From CAZMRW01 sp964568805 (GTDB lineage Bacteria; Pseudomonadota; Gammaproteobacteria; Methylococcales; Methylomonadaceae): DNA of 36,034 nucleotides. A model generated the notes under the pieces. It was not told the origin of the DNA and did not search any database. It saw only the letters and a list, made by a program, of their open reading frames with translations. A program made the position numbers and the translations under genes. The stretch covers positions 1 to 36,034 of the forward strand of contig CAZMRW010000039.1 in NCBI GenBank assembly GCA_964568805.1, in the 5' to 3' direction. Position 1 is the stretch's first letter, and every line of letters starts with the position of its first letter. Positions 6,510-14,460 of the stretch are shown here, one piece after another.

Positions 6510-7238
6510 ATGCGCAAAGATCAGGTTTTTAAAGAACAAACTCAAAAGGTTGCAGATTTTAAATTCGGTACTGCGGTTGCCAATGTATTTGATGACATGG
6601 TGAACCGTTCCGTACCTTTTTACGGAGAAATGCAACGCATGATGGCGGAACAAGCTGCCGACTATGTCATCACGGGTACAGATGTCTATGACTTAGGCTG
6701 CTCCACTGGGACAACTTTAATCGGTATGAACACCTCTGTAGCTGAAAATATTCGGTTTATTGGGATTGATGATTCCCCCGAAATGCTCAGTAAATGCCAA
6801 AACAAACTGGAAGAAGCCGGCTTTAAACGTCCTTTTGAATTACGGGTTGCGGACTTGAATCAAAATGTCGAAATTTCCAACGCATCTGTCGCAATCCTGT
6901 GTCTGACGCTCCAATTTATCCGCCCCATTAATCGGGAAAAATTGTTGAAATCCATTTTTGACGGTTTAAATAGCGGCGGTGTCCTGATTCTGGTGGAAAA
7001 AATATTAGCGGAAGACAGCGTCTTTAACCGCGACTTTATTAAGTATTATTACAACTACAAGCGACGCAACCAATATAGCGAGATGGAAATCTCGCAAAAA
7101 CGCGAGGCTTTGGAAAATATTCTTATCCCTTATAAACTCAGTGAAAATATCACCTTGTTGCTCGATACAGGCTTCGCACATTGTGAGGTTTTTTTTAAGT
7201 GGTATAACTTTGTCGGCCTCATAGCGGTGAAAAAATAA
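6510..7238 (+). CDS. CmoA-like class I methyltransferase (carboxy-SAM synthase family)
   Basis: The 242-residue protein aligns by eye over its whole length with CmoA, which makes carboxy-S-adenosylmethionine from SAM and prephenate for tRNA wobble-uridine modification. Shared segments are FDDMVNRSVPFYGEMQ (about 29-44), the SAM loop VYDLGCSTGTT (60-70), IGIDDSPEM, CLTLQFI, SGGVLILVEK, the YSEMEISQKREALENIL block and FFKWYNFVGLIAVKK at the end. Length matches E. coli CmoA closely. The usual partner cmoB is absent; instead a membrane methyltransferase gene overlaps the stop by one base (TAATG). It may be true CmoA or a paralogue supplying a different acceptor. The ribosome-binding site is weak (GGA). 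Confidence 0.8.
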   Translation: MRKDQVFKEQTQKVADFKFGTAVANVFDDMVNRSVPFYGEMQRMMAEQAADYVITGTDVYDLGCSTGTTLIGMNTSVAENIRFIGIDDSPEMLSKCQNKLEEAGFKRPFELRVADLNQNVEISNASVAILCLTLQFIRPINREKLLKSIFDGLNSGGVLILVEKILAEDSVFNRDFIKYYYNYKRRNQYSEMEISQKREALENILIPYKLSENITLLLDTGFAHCEVFFKWYNFVGLIAVKK

Positions 7239-7954
7239 TGTCATTGATACAAATAGGCAATTTCTTCTTTAAATACCGGAACTGGATATTCATACCCCTA
7301 TATCTGGCATTATTCATACCCTCACCCGAACTACTGGCTGCAGAACAGCGTTATTGGTTGATAATGATAGGTTTATTTATCACCATCTCAGGCCAAATGC
7401 TTCGTTTTGCGACCATTGGCTTGGCATACATCAATCGCGGCGGTAAGGACAAAAAGGTCTATGCCTCTCAATTAGTTACAGGGGGTATATTCAGTCACTG
7501 TCGTAATCCGTTATATATAGGCAATATCCTCAAGCTAGCGGGTATCGGCATACTCTCCAACTCGTTGCTCTATGTTGCGCTTTTTATTCCGGCATTTTTG
7601 TTCATTTACCAAGCGATTGTCTTGGCCGAAGAAAACTATCTGAGCAGTAAATTCGGCCAAGAATTCGATGCTTATTGCCGAAGCACTAATCGCTGGATTC
7701 CCAGATTTTCTGGCCTGGTCGAAACATTTAACAGTATGGACTACAGATGGCAGCGCCCTCTGGTTAAGGAAAATGCATCTGTATACGTCTGGTTAGTTGG
7801 TATCGTCTTAATCTTATTACTCAAATATCCGGAACTAACTGGCGATAATGCGCTGCTTCGTAACCAATTATTAATGATTGTTTTACCGTTGCTGACCGTC
7901 ATTTATTTAGGTATCCGTTATCTCAAAAAATCGGGCAAACTTCAGGGTTTGTAA
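7238..7954 (+). CDS. ICMT/PEMT-family integral membrane methyltransferase
   Basis: The 238-residue protein has about six hydrophobic segments. The signature of the isoprenylcysteine carboxyl methyltransferase and phospholipid methyltransferase group lies in the middle: SHCRNPLYIGNILKLAG (about 88-104), then EENYLSSKFGQEFDAYCRSTNRWIP (about 131-155), where EE, the Y..Y pattern and the R bind the SAM cofactor in known relatives. The family methylates lipid-linked or small thiol/carboxyl groups at the membrane; the substrate here is unknown. Its ATG overlaps the preceding stop (TAATG), so translation of the two is coupled and a shared pathway is likely. An extra C-terminal two-helix segment (about 178-230) lies outside the core. 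Confidence 0.85.
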   Translation: MSLIQIGNFFFKYRNWIFIPLYLALFIPSPELLAAEQRYWLIMIGLFITISGQMLRFATIGLAYINRGGKDKKVYASQLVTGGIFSHCRNPLYIGNILKLAGIGILSNSLLYVALFIPAFLFIYQAIVLAEENYLSSKFGQEFDAYCRSTNRWIPRFSGLVETFNSMDYRWQRPLVKENASVYVWLVGIVLILLLKYPELTGDNALLRNQLLMIVLPLLTVIYLGIRYLKKSGKLQGL

Positions 7955-8028
7955 AGTATCCTGATTTATCCAACGGTATCAGGGATGGAGTATATCGAGA
8001 GACACGAAGATGCGGCCAGTATGGAGCT

Positions 8029-8103
8029 TGTCCGGAATTTTGAATAACCGGAGCCTATCTTATCCGGCTGAAGTTAAAAGGATACTTGCTCCAATTCGGA
8101 CAA
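8029..8103. repeat. Imperfect inverted repeat in a long leader region
   Basis: TTGTCCGGAATT (8029-8040) pairs with AATTCGGACAA (8093-8103) with one base missing, and between them ACCGG and CCGG words could extend the stem. It lies in the 402-base gap 7955-8356, which otherwise contains no gene or clear promoter that I can support. It could be a degenerate repeat or a transcript-end hairpin. Confidence 0.4.
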
Positions 8104-8356
8104 AGTCGATGAAATAATCTATAATTAAATTTTTTGGCTTACCGGCACTTCAGGGTAACCAAGGATAGGTTTAAGATCAAATGGGAAAATACTCTTTAGG
8201 ATCTCTTTTCTCTTGCTAATTTAATTGCTGTTTGCAACCCATTCAATCAAAGAGAACGAGAAGCCTTTGGAGTGAACGAAAATTAAACACAGAGATTCCG
8301 AACCGGATTTTTCAGTTCGAACCGGCATTCGACAGATTTACTTTATGGAGGAGAAA

Positions 8357-9241
8357 ATGATAAAGACACTTAATGTCACTAATAAATTGCCGTTTTTCTT
8401 TGGCTTATTACTGTCATCACTTGCGCACAGCGTATATGCCGAAGAACCTGTAAGCACTACGGACGATCAAACCGAAGACTTTGTGTACAAAGCCCAAAAC
8501 CCTTTAGCTCCAATTTACAGTATCCCGTTAAAGTATACTCATCACGGCGGTGCTGATAATGGCGACGTATCGATTGGCAGTTTACAGCCTATCATCCCTG
8601 TCTCACTTGGCGACTGGAATATAATCAACCAATTATCGTTGAATTTTATTGGCACACCGGGTGTAGTAAATGGCATCGCCGAATTACCTGAACCTTATCC
8701 CGGCTCAGGGGTAGCAGGTCTCGGTGATACGAATTTTACATCACTTTTTACACCGGCAAATTCCGGTATTTGGAGTTGGGGATTCGGGCCTACTTTCGTT
8801 TTTCCAACCGATACTCTTTTCTCTGATACGGAGGATCGAAGATCGCGGGAACTAGGCAGCGGAAAATTCAGCGTTGGCCCTGCCGCCACGTTCGTAACCC
8901 AACCTAAACCCTGGACATTGGGCCTTAACGTCAAACAAATCTGGTCAGTATTCGGCAATGATAGCCGCCATGAGGTCAGTCAAATGGTGCTGCAGCCTTT
9001 TGTTAATTATAACCTGTCCGATGGCTGGTATATGGTTTCAGATATGGATATGATCGCCAACTGGAATCACGATAACGATCAACGGTGGACCGTGCCGGTT
9101 GGCGGCGGTGTCGGCAAATTATTCACCATCGGTAAAAATGCTATCAATACCCGACTGGAAGGCTATTATAATCCGGTCAGACCGGACCAAAGTCCGGAAT
9201 GGTCGGCCAATTTTACCTTTCAATTTCTGTTCGCGAACTAA
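8357..9241 (+). CDS. Outer-membrane beta-barrel, MetA/phenol-degradation (transporter-like) family
   Basis: The start at 8357 is preferred over the ATG at 8345 because GGAGGAG (8347-8353) sits inside the latter reading and directly before it. The 294-residue product has a signal peptide (MIKTLNVTNKLPFFFGLLL, cleavage near VYA at 28) and a mature part of alternating strands that ends in an aromatic strand (NFTFQFLFAN), as for Bam-inserted barrels. Sequences such as PLKYTHHGG, GLGDTNFTSLFTP, WGFGPTFVFPT, VGPAATF and GYYNPVRPD...WSANFTFQFLF are typical of the neuromedin-U/MetA-pathway transporter group. The substrate is unknown. It appears monocistronic and ends at a strong terminator. Confidence 0.75.
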   Translation: MIKTLNVTNKLPFFFGLLLSSLAHSVYAEEPVSTTDDQTEDFVYKAQNPLAPIYSIPLKYTHHGGADNGDVSIGSLQPIIPVSLGDWNIINQLSLNFIGTPGVVNGIAELPEPYPGSGVAGLGDTNFTSLFTPANSGIWSWGFGPTFVFPTDTLFSDTEDRRSRELGSGKFSVGPAATFVTQPKPWTLGLNVKQIWSVFGNDSRHEVSQMVLQPFVNYNLSDGWYMVSDMDMIANWNHDNDQRWTVPVGGGVGKLFTIGKNAINTRLEGYYNPVRPDQSPEWSANFTFQFLFAN

Positions 9242-9251
9242 TATCTTCTTG

Positions 9252-9287
9252 CACACCCCGGAATGATTTCGGGGTGTGTTTCTTTTC
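9252..9287 (+). terminator. Rho-independent terminator
   Basis: CACACCCCG (9252-9260) and CGGGGTGTG (9270-9278) form a perfect 9-bp stem with a 9-base loop, followed by TTTCTTTTC. It lies 11 bases after the outer-membrane protein stop. Confidence 0.9.
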
Positions 9288-9467
9288 ATTGCGGGCGTAT
9301 TAAGCTCGAAGTTTCCGGCAACATTTTGGTGTGGATAAACCAAATCCTTTAACCCGCTCCTTATGCTGATCCATCCGTTTCTGACAGGTTGTACAAGGTC
9401 ATAGCCATTACGATTTGATGAATGGAGCAGTTCAACACAAGTTATGGATCGAGGATACAGTACGGAA

Positions 9468-10592
9468 TCATGCCATCGAGCTGATGGTTTTGCGGAAGCG
9501 GCCCAGCGCCAGTACAAAGAACACGCTACCTATTCCGATCAATGCAAGAAATTCAGGCCAGACGATGCCAAAACCTGCACCCCGGTAAAGGATGGCCTGG
9601 GCGAGCGCGACGAAGTGCGTGGTCGGTGCCGCCAGCATCAGGTTCTGGACCAGTGCGGGCATGCTCTCGCGCGGGGTGATGCCGCCGGACAACATTTGCA
9701 GCGGCAACAGAACGACGATCATCAGCATGCCCATCTGCGGCATCGACCGCGCCACGGTGCCGAGAAAGATGCCCATCGACGTGGTCGCGAACAAATGCAG
9801 CGCCATCCCTGCGACGAACAGTCCGATCGAGCCTTCCACGGGCACTTCGAGCACGCCCTGCACAACGACGACCAGAGACGTCGTCGCGACGATGACCACG
9901 ATCAGGCCCATGGCCCATACCTTGGCCATCATGATTTCGAACGGGGTCAGCGGCATGACCAGTAAATGCTCGATAGTGCCGTGTTCGCGTTCCCGGATCA
10001 GCGCCGCGCCGGTCAGGATAATCGACAACATGGTGATGCTGTTGATCAGTTCCATCACCGAACCGAACCACACCGAACTCAGGTTCGGATTGAAGCGCGC
10101 ACGCACCTCGAGTTCGGCAGGGAGGGTGGTGACTGCGCGATGGCCCTTCACGAAGGCCGTCACCTCGCCGTTGATAATGTTCTGGATGTAGCTGTTGCCT
10201 ATAAAGGCCTGCGACATGCGCGTAGCGTCGACGTTGAGCTGGATCGCCGGTTGGCGCCCGGCCAGGACGTCACGTTGGAAATCGGAAGGAATATCGAGGA
10301 CGAAGGTGTACAGGCCCGCGTCCATGCCTGGATCCATGGCGTACTGGTCAATGATCACCGGCGTCAGGAAATGGGGCGGAAAGAAGGCATTGACGATGCG
10401 CGAAGACAAAGGCGAATGGTCTTCGTCAACGAAGGCGATCGGAGCCTTGTGCAGCGATTCGGGCAGACCGGTCGCGGTCAGGTAAACCTGGACGGTGAAA
10501 GAGAACACGATCAGCACCATCATCAAGTTGTCGCACCCGAGGCTACGCAGTTCCTTGACGCCGAGATGAAATATATTCAGCCAAGTCTGCAT
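9468..10592 (-). CDS. yhhJ: ABC-2 type transporter permease, YhhJ-like
   Basis: The 374-residue protein has the ABC-2 exporter permease layout: a cytoplasmic start, one membrane helix (about 24-44), a large periplasmic domain (about 45-185, with VDEDHSPLSSRIV and LNVDATRMSQAF), and five more helices from about 186. The segment REREHGTIEHLLVMPLTPFEIMMAKV is the characteristic loop before the helical core. It follows rbbA by two bases, in the order hlyD-rbbA-yhhJ known from E. coli yhiI-rbbA-yhhJ. It would pair with the permease half of RbbA to form an exporter fed by the HlyD subunit. Base composition is clearly GC-richer than the genes outside this operon. Confidence 0.9.
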   Translation of the reverse strand: MQTWLNIFHLGVKELRSLGCDNLMMVLIVFSFTVQVYLTATGLPESLHKAPIAFVDEDHSPLSSRIVNAFFPPHFLTPVIIDQYAMDPGMDAGLYTFVLDIPSDFQRDVLAGRQPAIQLNVDATRMSQAFIGNSYIQNIINGEVTAFVKGHRAVTTLPAELEVRARFNPNLSSVWFGSVMELINSITMLSIILTGAALIREREHGTIEHLLVMPLTPFEIMMAKVWAMGLIVVIVATTSLVVVVQGVLEVPVEGSIGLFVAGMALHLFATTSMGIFLGTVARSMPQMGMLMIVVLLPLQMLSGGITPRESMPALVQNLMLAAPTTHFVALAQAILYRGAGFGIVWPEFLALIGIGSVFFVLALGRFRKTISSMA

Positions 10593-10594
10593 GC

Positions 10595-13369
10595 CTAGCG
10601 CTCCTGTTTCTTCAGCAATACGACGCTCAAACCGAGAACCACCGGGATGGCGAGGGCGAGTGACAGCAACGAGGAACCCAGCTCGGCAAAACCCAGGGCC
10701 TTGGAAAAGGTGCCGCGGCAGATGGTCACGAAATGCGTGGTCGGAAAAATCTCGCCGACAAAGCGCGCCCCACCCTCCAGCGAAGAGACGGGGTCGATCA
10801 TGCCGGAAAATTGCCGGGTTGGAATGATGGTGGCGATCGACGTGGCGAAGATGGCGGCGATCTGGCTGTTGGTGAACGCCGAGATCAACAGGCCCAGGCC
10901 GGTGGAGGCGGTCACGTAGAGCAGCGCGGCCAGGGTCAGCAGCAGAAAGTCGCCCTTGTGAGGCACGCCGAATACGAACACTGCCATTGCGCAGACGAGA
11001 AAGAAGCTTATCATCCCCATGGCGATGTAGGGCAGTTGCTTGCCTACAAGGAACTCCAGCTTGGTCACCGGAGTGACGTACAGATTGAGGATGGAGCCCA
11101 GCTCCTTTTCGCGCACCACGCTGAGCGCACTGAGCATAGCCAGAATCAACATCAACAACATCGGGATCACTGCCGGTACGATGGCCGGTAGACTCTTGAC
11201 ATCGGGGTTATAGCGAAAGCGCGTCTCTATCGTCATGAGTCCGGCCGGCACATGTCCCGTCGCATGCCCCCGAGCCTGCTCCAGCAGCCAAACCTGGTGC
11301 ATGGCTTGCACGTAGCCAAGCACGTTCTCGGCGCGGGTTGGCATCGCTCCGTCGATCCAGGCGCCAATTTTTACGTTTTTGCCGCGCTGCAGATCGCGCG
11401 CGAAATGCGGCGGGATCTCGATCGCCAGGCTCAGTTCTCCGCTGCGCATGCGCAGGTCGAGTTCGTCATAATCGGCGATGGGCGGCTGAGCGATGAAGTA
11501 ACGCGAACCGCCGAGGTCGAGCACGTAGTTTCGGCTGAGCGTGGTCTGGTCGCGGTCGAGTACGGCGAAGCGCAGATTTTCGACATCCATGCTGATGCCG
11601 TAACCGAATGTGACCATCAGCAACAGCGTGCCGAACAGGGCGATCAACCAACGAACGGGGTCACGGCGCAATTCCAGCGCCTCGCGATAGGCATAGCTGA
11701 ACAGACGCAGAAGGCTGAAACGAGGGTGCGGCGAGACTTGTTCTCTCTCCCCGACCCGCCCCCATCGAGGAGGAGGGAGTGATGCTTCCCCGACCTCAGG
11801 GACTCCAGCCGGCTCGTCGTCGAGGCCGCTCGCTTCCTTCAGGTAGTCGATAAAGGCGGCTTCCAGCGTGGCATGCTCGCTGCGTTCAACCAGCGCTGCC
11901 GGACTGTCACTGGCAAGCACCTTGCCGGCATGCATCAACGAGATACGGTCACAGCGCTCGGCCTCGTTCATGAAATGGGTTGAAATAAAGATGGTGACAC
12001 GTTCGCGGCGAGAAAGGTCGATCATCAATTCCCAGAAACTGTCTCGCGCGACAGGATCGACGCCGGAGGTCGGCTCATCGAGAATCAATAAATCGGGCTT
12101 ATGGATCACCGCCACCGCCAGCGAAAGGCGCTGTCGTATGCCCAGCGGCAAGTTGTCGGGCAGGATATTCATCAGCGGCCCAAGCAGGAAGCGGTCGGCC
12201 ATCTCGGCCACACGGAAAGGAATTTCAGCTTCGGGCAGATGAAACAGTCGGGCGTGCAGTTCCAGGTTTTGCCGCACGGTCAGTTCGGAATACAGCGAGA
12301 ACGCTTGCGACATATAACCAACGCGCTTGCGCGCGTCCAGATTGCGGGCGTCGACGACCCGGCCGAACAGTAAAGCATCGCCTTCGCTCGGTTGCAGCAG
12401 GCCGGTAAGCATCTTCATCGTGGTCGACTTGCCGCAGCCGTTGGAACCGAGGAATCCGAAGATTTCGCCGCGCTCGATGCGCAGGCTGACGTTGTCGACC
12501 GCAACGAAGTCTCCGAAGCGCATGGTCAGGCCGTGGGCCTCGATCGCAATTTCAAACTCGACTTGGGTATCCCGCGCGGGAATCACGATTTCCTTGTGGC
12601 CCTGGCGCTTTTCTTCCGGCAGCAGCCGTATGAAAGCTGCTTCCAGTGAGTCAGCGCCGGTTTCCGCCCGCAGTTCGGATGCCGTGCCGGTGGCCAGGAT
12701 CTTGCCAGCATCCATCGCCACCAGCCAGTCGAAGCGCTCGGCTTCGTCCATGTAGGCTGTCGAAACAAGCACGCTCATGCCTGAATGGCGTGTACGCAGG
12801 CGATCGATCAGCTCCCAGAACTGGGCGCGCGACAATGGATCAACGCCGGTCGTCGGTTCGTCCAGCACCAGGAGGTCGGGATCGTGAATCAGCGAACAAC
12901 AAAGGCCGAGCTTTTGTTTCATGCCGCCCGACAGTTTCCCTGCCGGCCGGTCGCGGAAAGGGCTCAATCCGGTGCTATCCAGTAGTTCGGCGATGCGCTG
13001 ATGGCGTTCGGCTTGCTCGTGGCCGAACAGGCGGCCGAAAAAATCGACGTTCTCGAATACCGAGAGCGTAAGATAGAGATTCTTGCCCAATCCCTGCGGC
13101 ATGTAGGCGATGCGCGGACAAACCGCGCGTCGATGTGCCGCGTCGGCAATGTCCCCTCCCAAAACTTCAATCCGGCCTTCCTGCATTTTCCTTGCCCCGG
13201 TCAACAGCGACATTAAACTGGACTTGCCCACGCCGTCGGGGCCGATGAGTCCCACCATACGCCCACTGGGAATATCCAGGCTGAGGTTGTCGAGGACGAG
13301 ATTCTTGCCGTAGCGCAGGCTGACACCCTGCACGTGGACGACCGGCCCTTCAGAAGTGGGACCGTTCAT
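10595..13369 (-). CDS. rbbA: RbbA-type ABC transporter: two ATPase domains fused to a permease
   Basis: The start at 13369 gives an ATGA overlap with the HlyD gene; an upstream TTG/ATG at 13402 would only extend into it. The 924-residue product has NBD1 with Walker A GPDGVGKSS (43-51), signature LSGGMKQK and Walker B LLVLDEPTTGVDP; NBD2 with GSNGCGKSTT and LLILDEPTSGVDP; then an ABC-2 permease (about residue 560 on) with six helices and a periplasmic domain. NBD2 has LPLGIRQR in place of LSGGQ, so one ATP site may be weak. A repeat-derived stretch (SLPPPRWGRVGEREQ) links NBD2 to the permease. E. coli RbbA is about 911 residues and has been linked to ribosomes, but the family context is an export pump. 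Confidence 0.92.
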   Translation of the reverse strand: MNGPTSEGPVVHVQGVSLRYGKNLVLDNLSLDIPSGRMVGLIGPDGVGKSSLMSLLTGARKMQEGRIEVLGGDIADAAHRRAVCPRIAYMPQGLGKNLYLTLSVFENVDFFGRLFGHEQAERHQRIAELLDSTGLSPFRDRPAGKLSGGMKQKLGLCCSLIHDPDLLVLDEPTTGVDPLSRAQFWELIDRLRTRHSGMSVLVSTAYMDEAERFDWLVAMDAGKILATGTASELRAETGADSLEAAFIRLLPEEKRQGHKEIVIPARDTQVEFEIAIEAHGLTMRFGDFVAVDNVSLRIERGEIFGFLGSNGCGKSTTMKMLTGLLQPSEGDALLFGRVVDARNLDARKRVGYMSQAFSLYSELTVRQNLELHARLFHLPEAEIPFRVAEMADRFLLGPLMNILPDNLPLGIRQRLSLAVAVIHKPDLLILDEPTSGVDPVARDSFWELMIDLSRRERVTIFISTHFMNEAERCDRISLMHAGKVLASDSPAALVERSEHATLEAAFIDYLKEASGLDDEPAGVPEVGEASLPPPRWGRVGEREQVSPHPRFSLLRLFSYAYREALELRRDPVRWLIALFGTLLLMVTFGYGISMDVENLRFAVLDRDQTTLSRNYVLDLGGSRYFIAQPPIADYDELDLRMRSGELSLAIEIPPHFARDLQRGKNVKIGAWIDGAMPTRAENVLGYVQAMHQVWLLEQARGHATGHVPAGLMTIETRFRYNPDVKSLPAIVPAVIPMLLMLILAMLSALSVVREKELGSILNLYVTPVTKLEFLVGKQLPYIAMGMISFFLVCAMAVFVFGVPHKGDFLLLTLAALLYVTASTGLGLLISAFTNSQIAAIFATSIATIIPTRQFSGMIDPVSSLEGGARFVGEIFPTTHFVTICRGTFSKALGFAELGSSLLSLALAIPVVLGLSVVLLKKQER
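11742..11786. repeat. CT-rich palindromic repeat inserted in frame within rbbA
   Basis: The plus-strand segment TCTCTCTCCCCGACCCGCC... to GAGGAGGAGGGAGTGATGC looks like a dispersed intergenic repeat (compare 26042-26082). CTCTCTCCCC and GAGGAGGAGGGAG are roughly complementary. It encodes the low-conservation linker SLPPPRWGRVGEREQ between NBD2 and the permease, with the frame kept open. Confidence 0.55.
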
Positions 13370-14433
13370 TTCACCAACTTGATGGCGAGCTCGGCGGGCC
13401 ATTCGGCGGACGGGTCGATTTTGACATAGGCCATGCCGGGCAAACCTGTCTTGACCTGTTCGAGATGCTGTTTCAATAGCTCGGGAGCGATCCTTGCGCG
13501 CACGCGGAACATCAGTTTGAGACGTTCGGTTTCAGTTTCGACCGTTTTCGGCGTGAACTGGGCGACGCTGGCGACGAAGCTGGCTTTGGCCGGAATCACA
13601 AGATTTGGCGCGGCATCGAACACGAGGCGGATTTCGCTGCCAAGCGCCACATTGCCTGCGGCCTCGGTAGGCAAAAAGAAGGTCATGTACACATCGGACA
13701 GATCCACCATGTTCAGGACGCGGCCGCCGGCATCGAGCACTTCGCCGGGCTCGGCGACCCGATATTGCACGCGGCCGTCGCGCGGCGCCTTCAGTGCGCG
13801 GTCGTCGATATCGGCCTTCAGCCGCGCGACGGTCGCATTGGCCGCCTCGATCAACGACTGCGATTCAACTACTTGTGATTTCGCCGCCTCAATTCCGGCG
13901 CGCGCGGCCGCGACCTGGGCCTCGGCGGCCCTGACCGCGGCTTCTGCCCCCAGAACCCGAGCGCGGTTATCATCGACTTCCTGCTGAGGTATAGCGCCTT
14001 CGCCTACGAGTCGCTGCGAACGCTTCAAGCGTTTGCGGGCAACGTCGAGTTCGGCCTGGCGTTGGGCAACGACCGCCTGGGCTGCAAGGCGTTCACTCTC
14101 GCGTTGAAGCACGATTGATTTCGCGGTCATATAGGCGTTCTCGGCCTGACGAACCTGGGCCTCCGCCTCGGCCTGCTGGGCCAGCAGCACTTCCGTATCC
14201 ATACGGGCAAGCAGATCGCCAGCTCGTACGAAGTCGCCTTCGTGCGCAAGAATCTCTATGACTCGGCCGGAAGCCTTGGTGGCGATGTCGATTTCGGTCG
14301 CCTCGATGCGGCCATTGCCGGAAACGATACCTGCGGGCAATCCTGCCGGTCGCAACATCCACCACGCTACTGCTGCAGCAATTGCGGCGGCAACCAGAAC
14401 CAATGTAAGTGTCGATTTAGTCTGTGTCCTCAT
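13366..14433 (-). CDS. yhiI: HlyD-family periplasmic adaptor, YhiI-like
   Basis: The start at 14433 (MRTQTKSTLTLVLVAAAIAA) is chosen because GAGGA stands 5-6 bases before it; the frame is open further back through TTG. The 355-residue protein has an N-terminal membrane anchor (about 8-26), a first half-lipoyl segment (ATKASGRVIEILAHEGDFVRAGDLLARMD), a long alpha-hairpin coiled coil (about 75-200, rich in A, E, Q and R), the second lipoyl half (LKAPRDGRVQYRVAEPGEVL), and a beta-barrel with MTFFLPTEAAG. It bridges the inner-membrane ABC pump RbbA/YhhJ to a TolC-like channel, the gene for which lies directly upstream. GC content and alanine use match rbbA. Confidence 0.9.
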   Translation of the reverse strand: MRTQTKSTLTLVLVAAAIAAAVAWWMLRPAGLPAGIVSGNGRIEATEIDIATKASGRVIEILAHEGDFVRAGDLLARMDTEVLLAQQAEAEAQVRQAENAYMTAKSIVLQRESERLAAQAVVAQRQAELDVARKRLKRSQRLVGEGAIPQQEVDDNRARVLGAEAAVRAAEAQVAAARAGIEAAKSQVVESQSLIEAANATVARLKADIDDRALKAPRDGRVQYRVAEPGEVLDAGGRVLNMVDLSDVYMTFFLPTEAAGNVALGSEIRLVFDAAPNLVIPAKASFVASVAQFTPKTVETETERLKLMFRVRARIAPELLKQHLEQVKTGLPGMAYVKIDPSAEWPAELAIKLVK

Positions 14434-14460
14434 TATTTTCCTCGGCAAGTATCGGTTCAG

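Noticed and set aside
9592..13313. Several plus-strand frames of 90-210 codons across yhhJ and rbbA
   Set aside because: They are antisense shadows caused by high GC at third positions; the minus-strand frames carry Walker motifs and ABC-2 segments.
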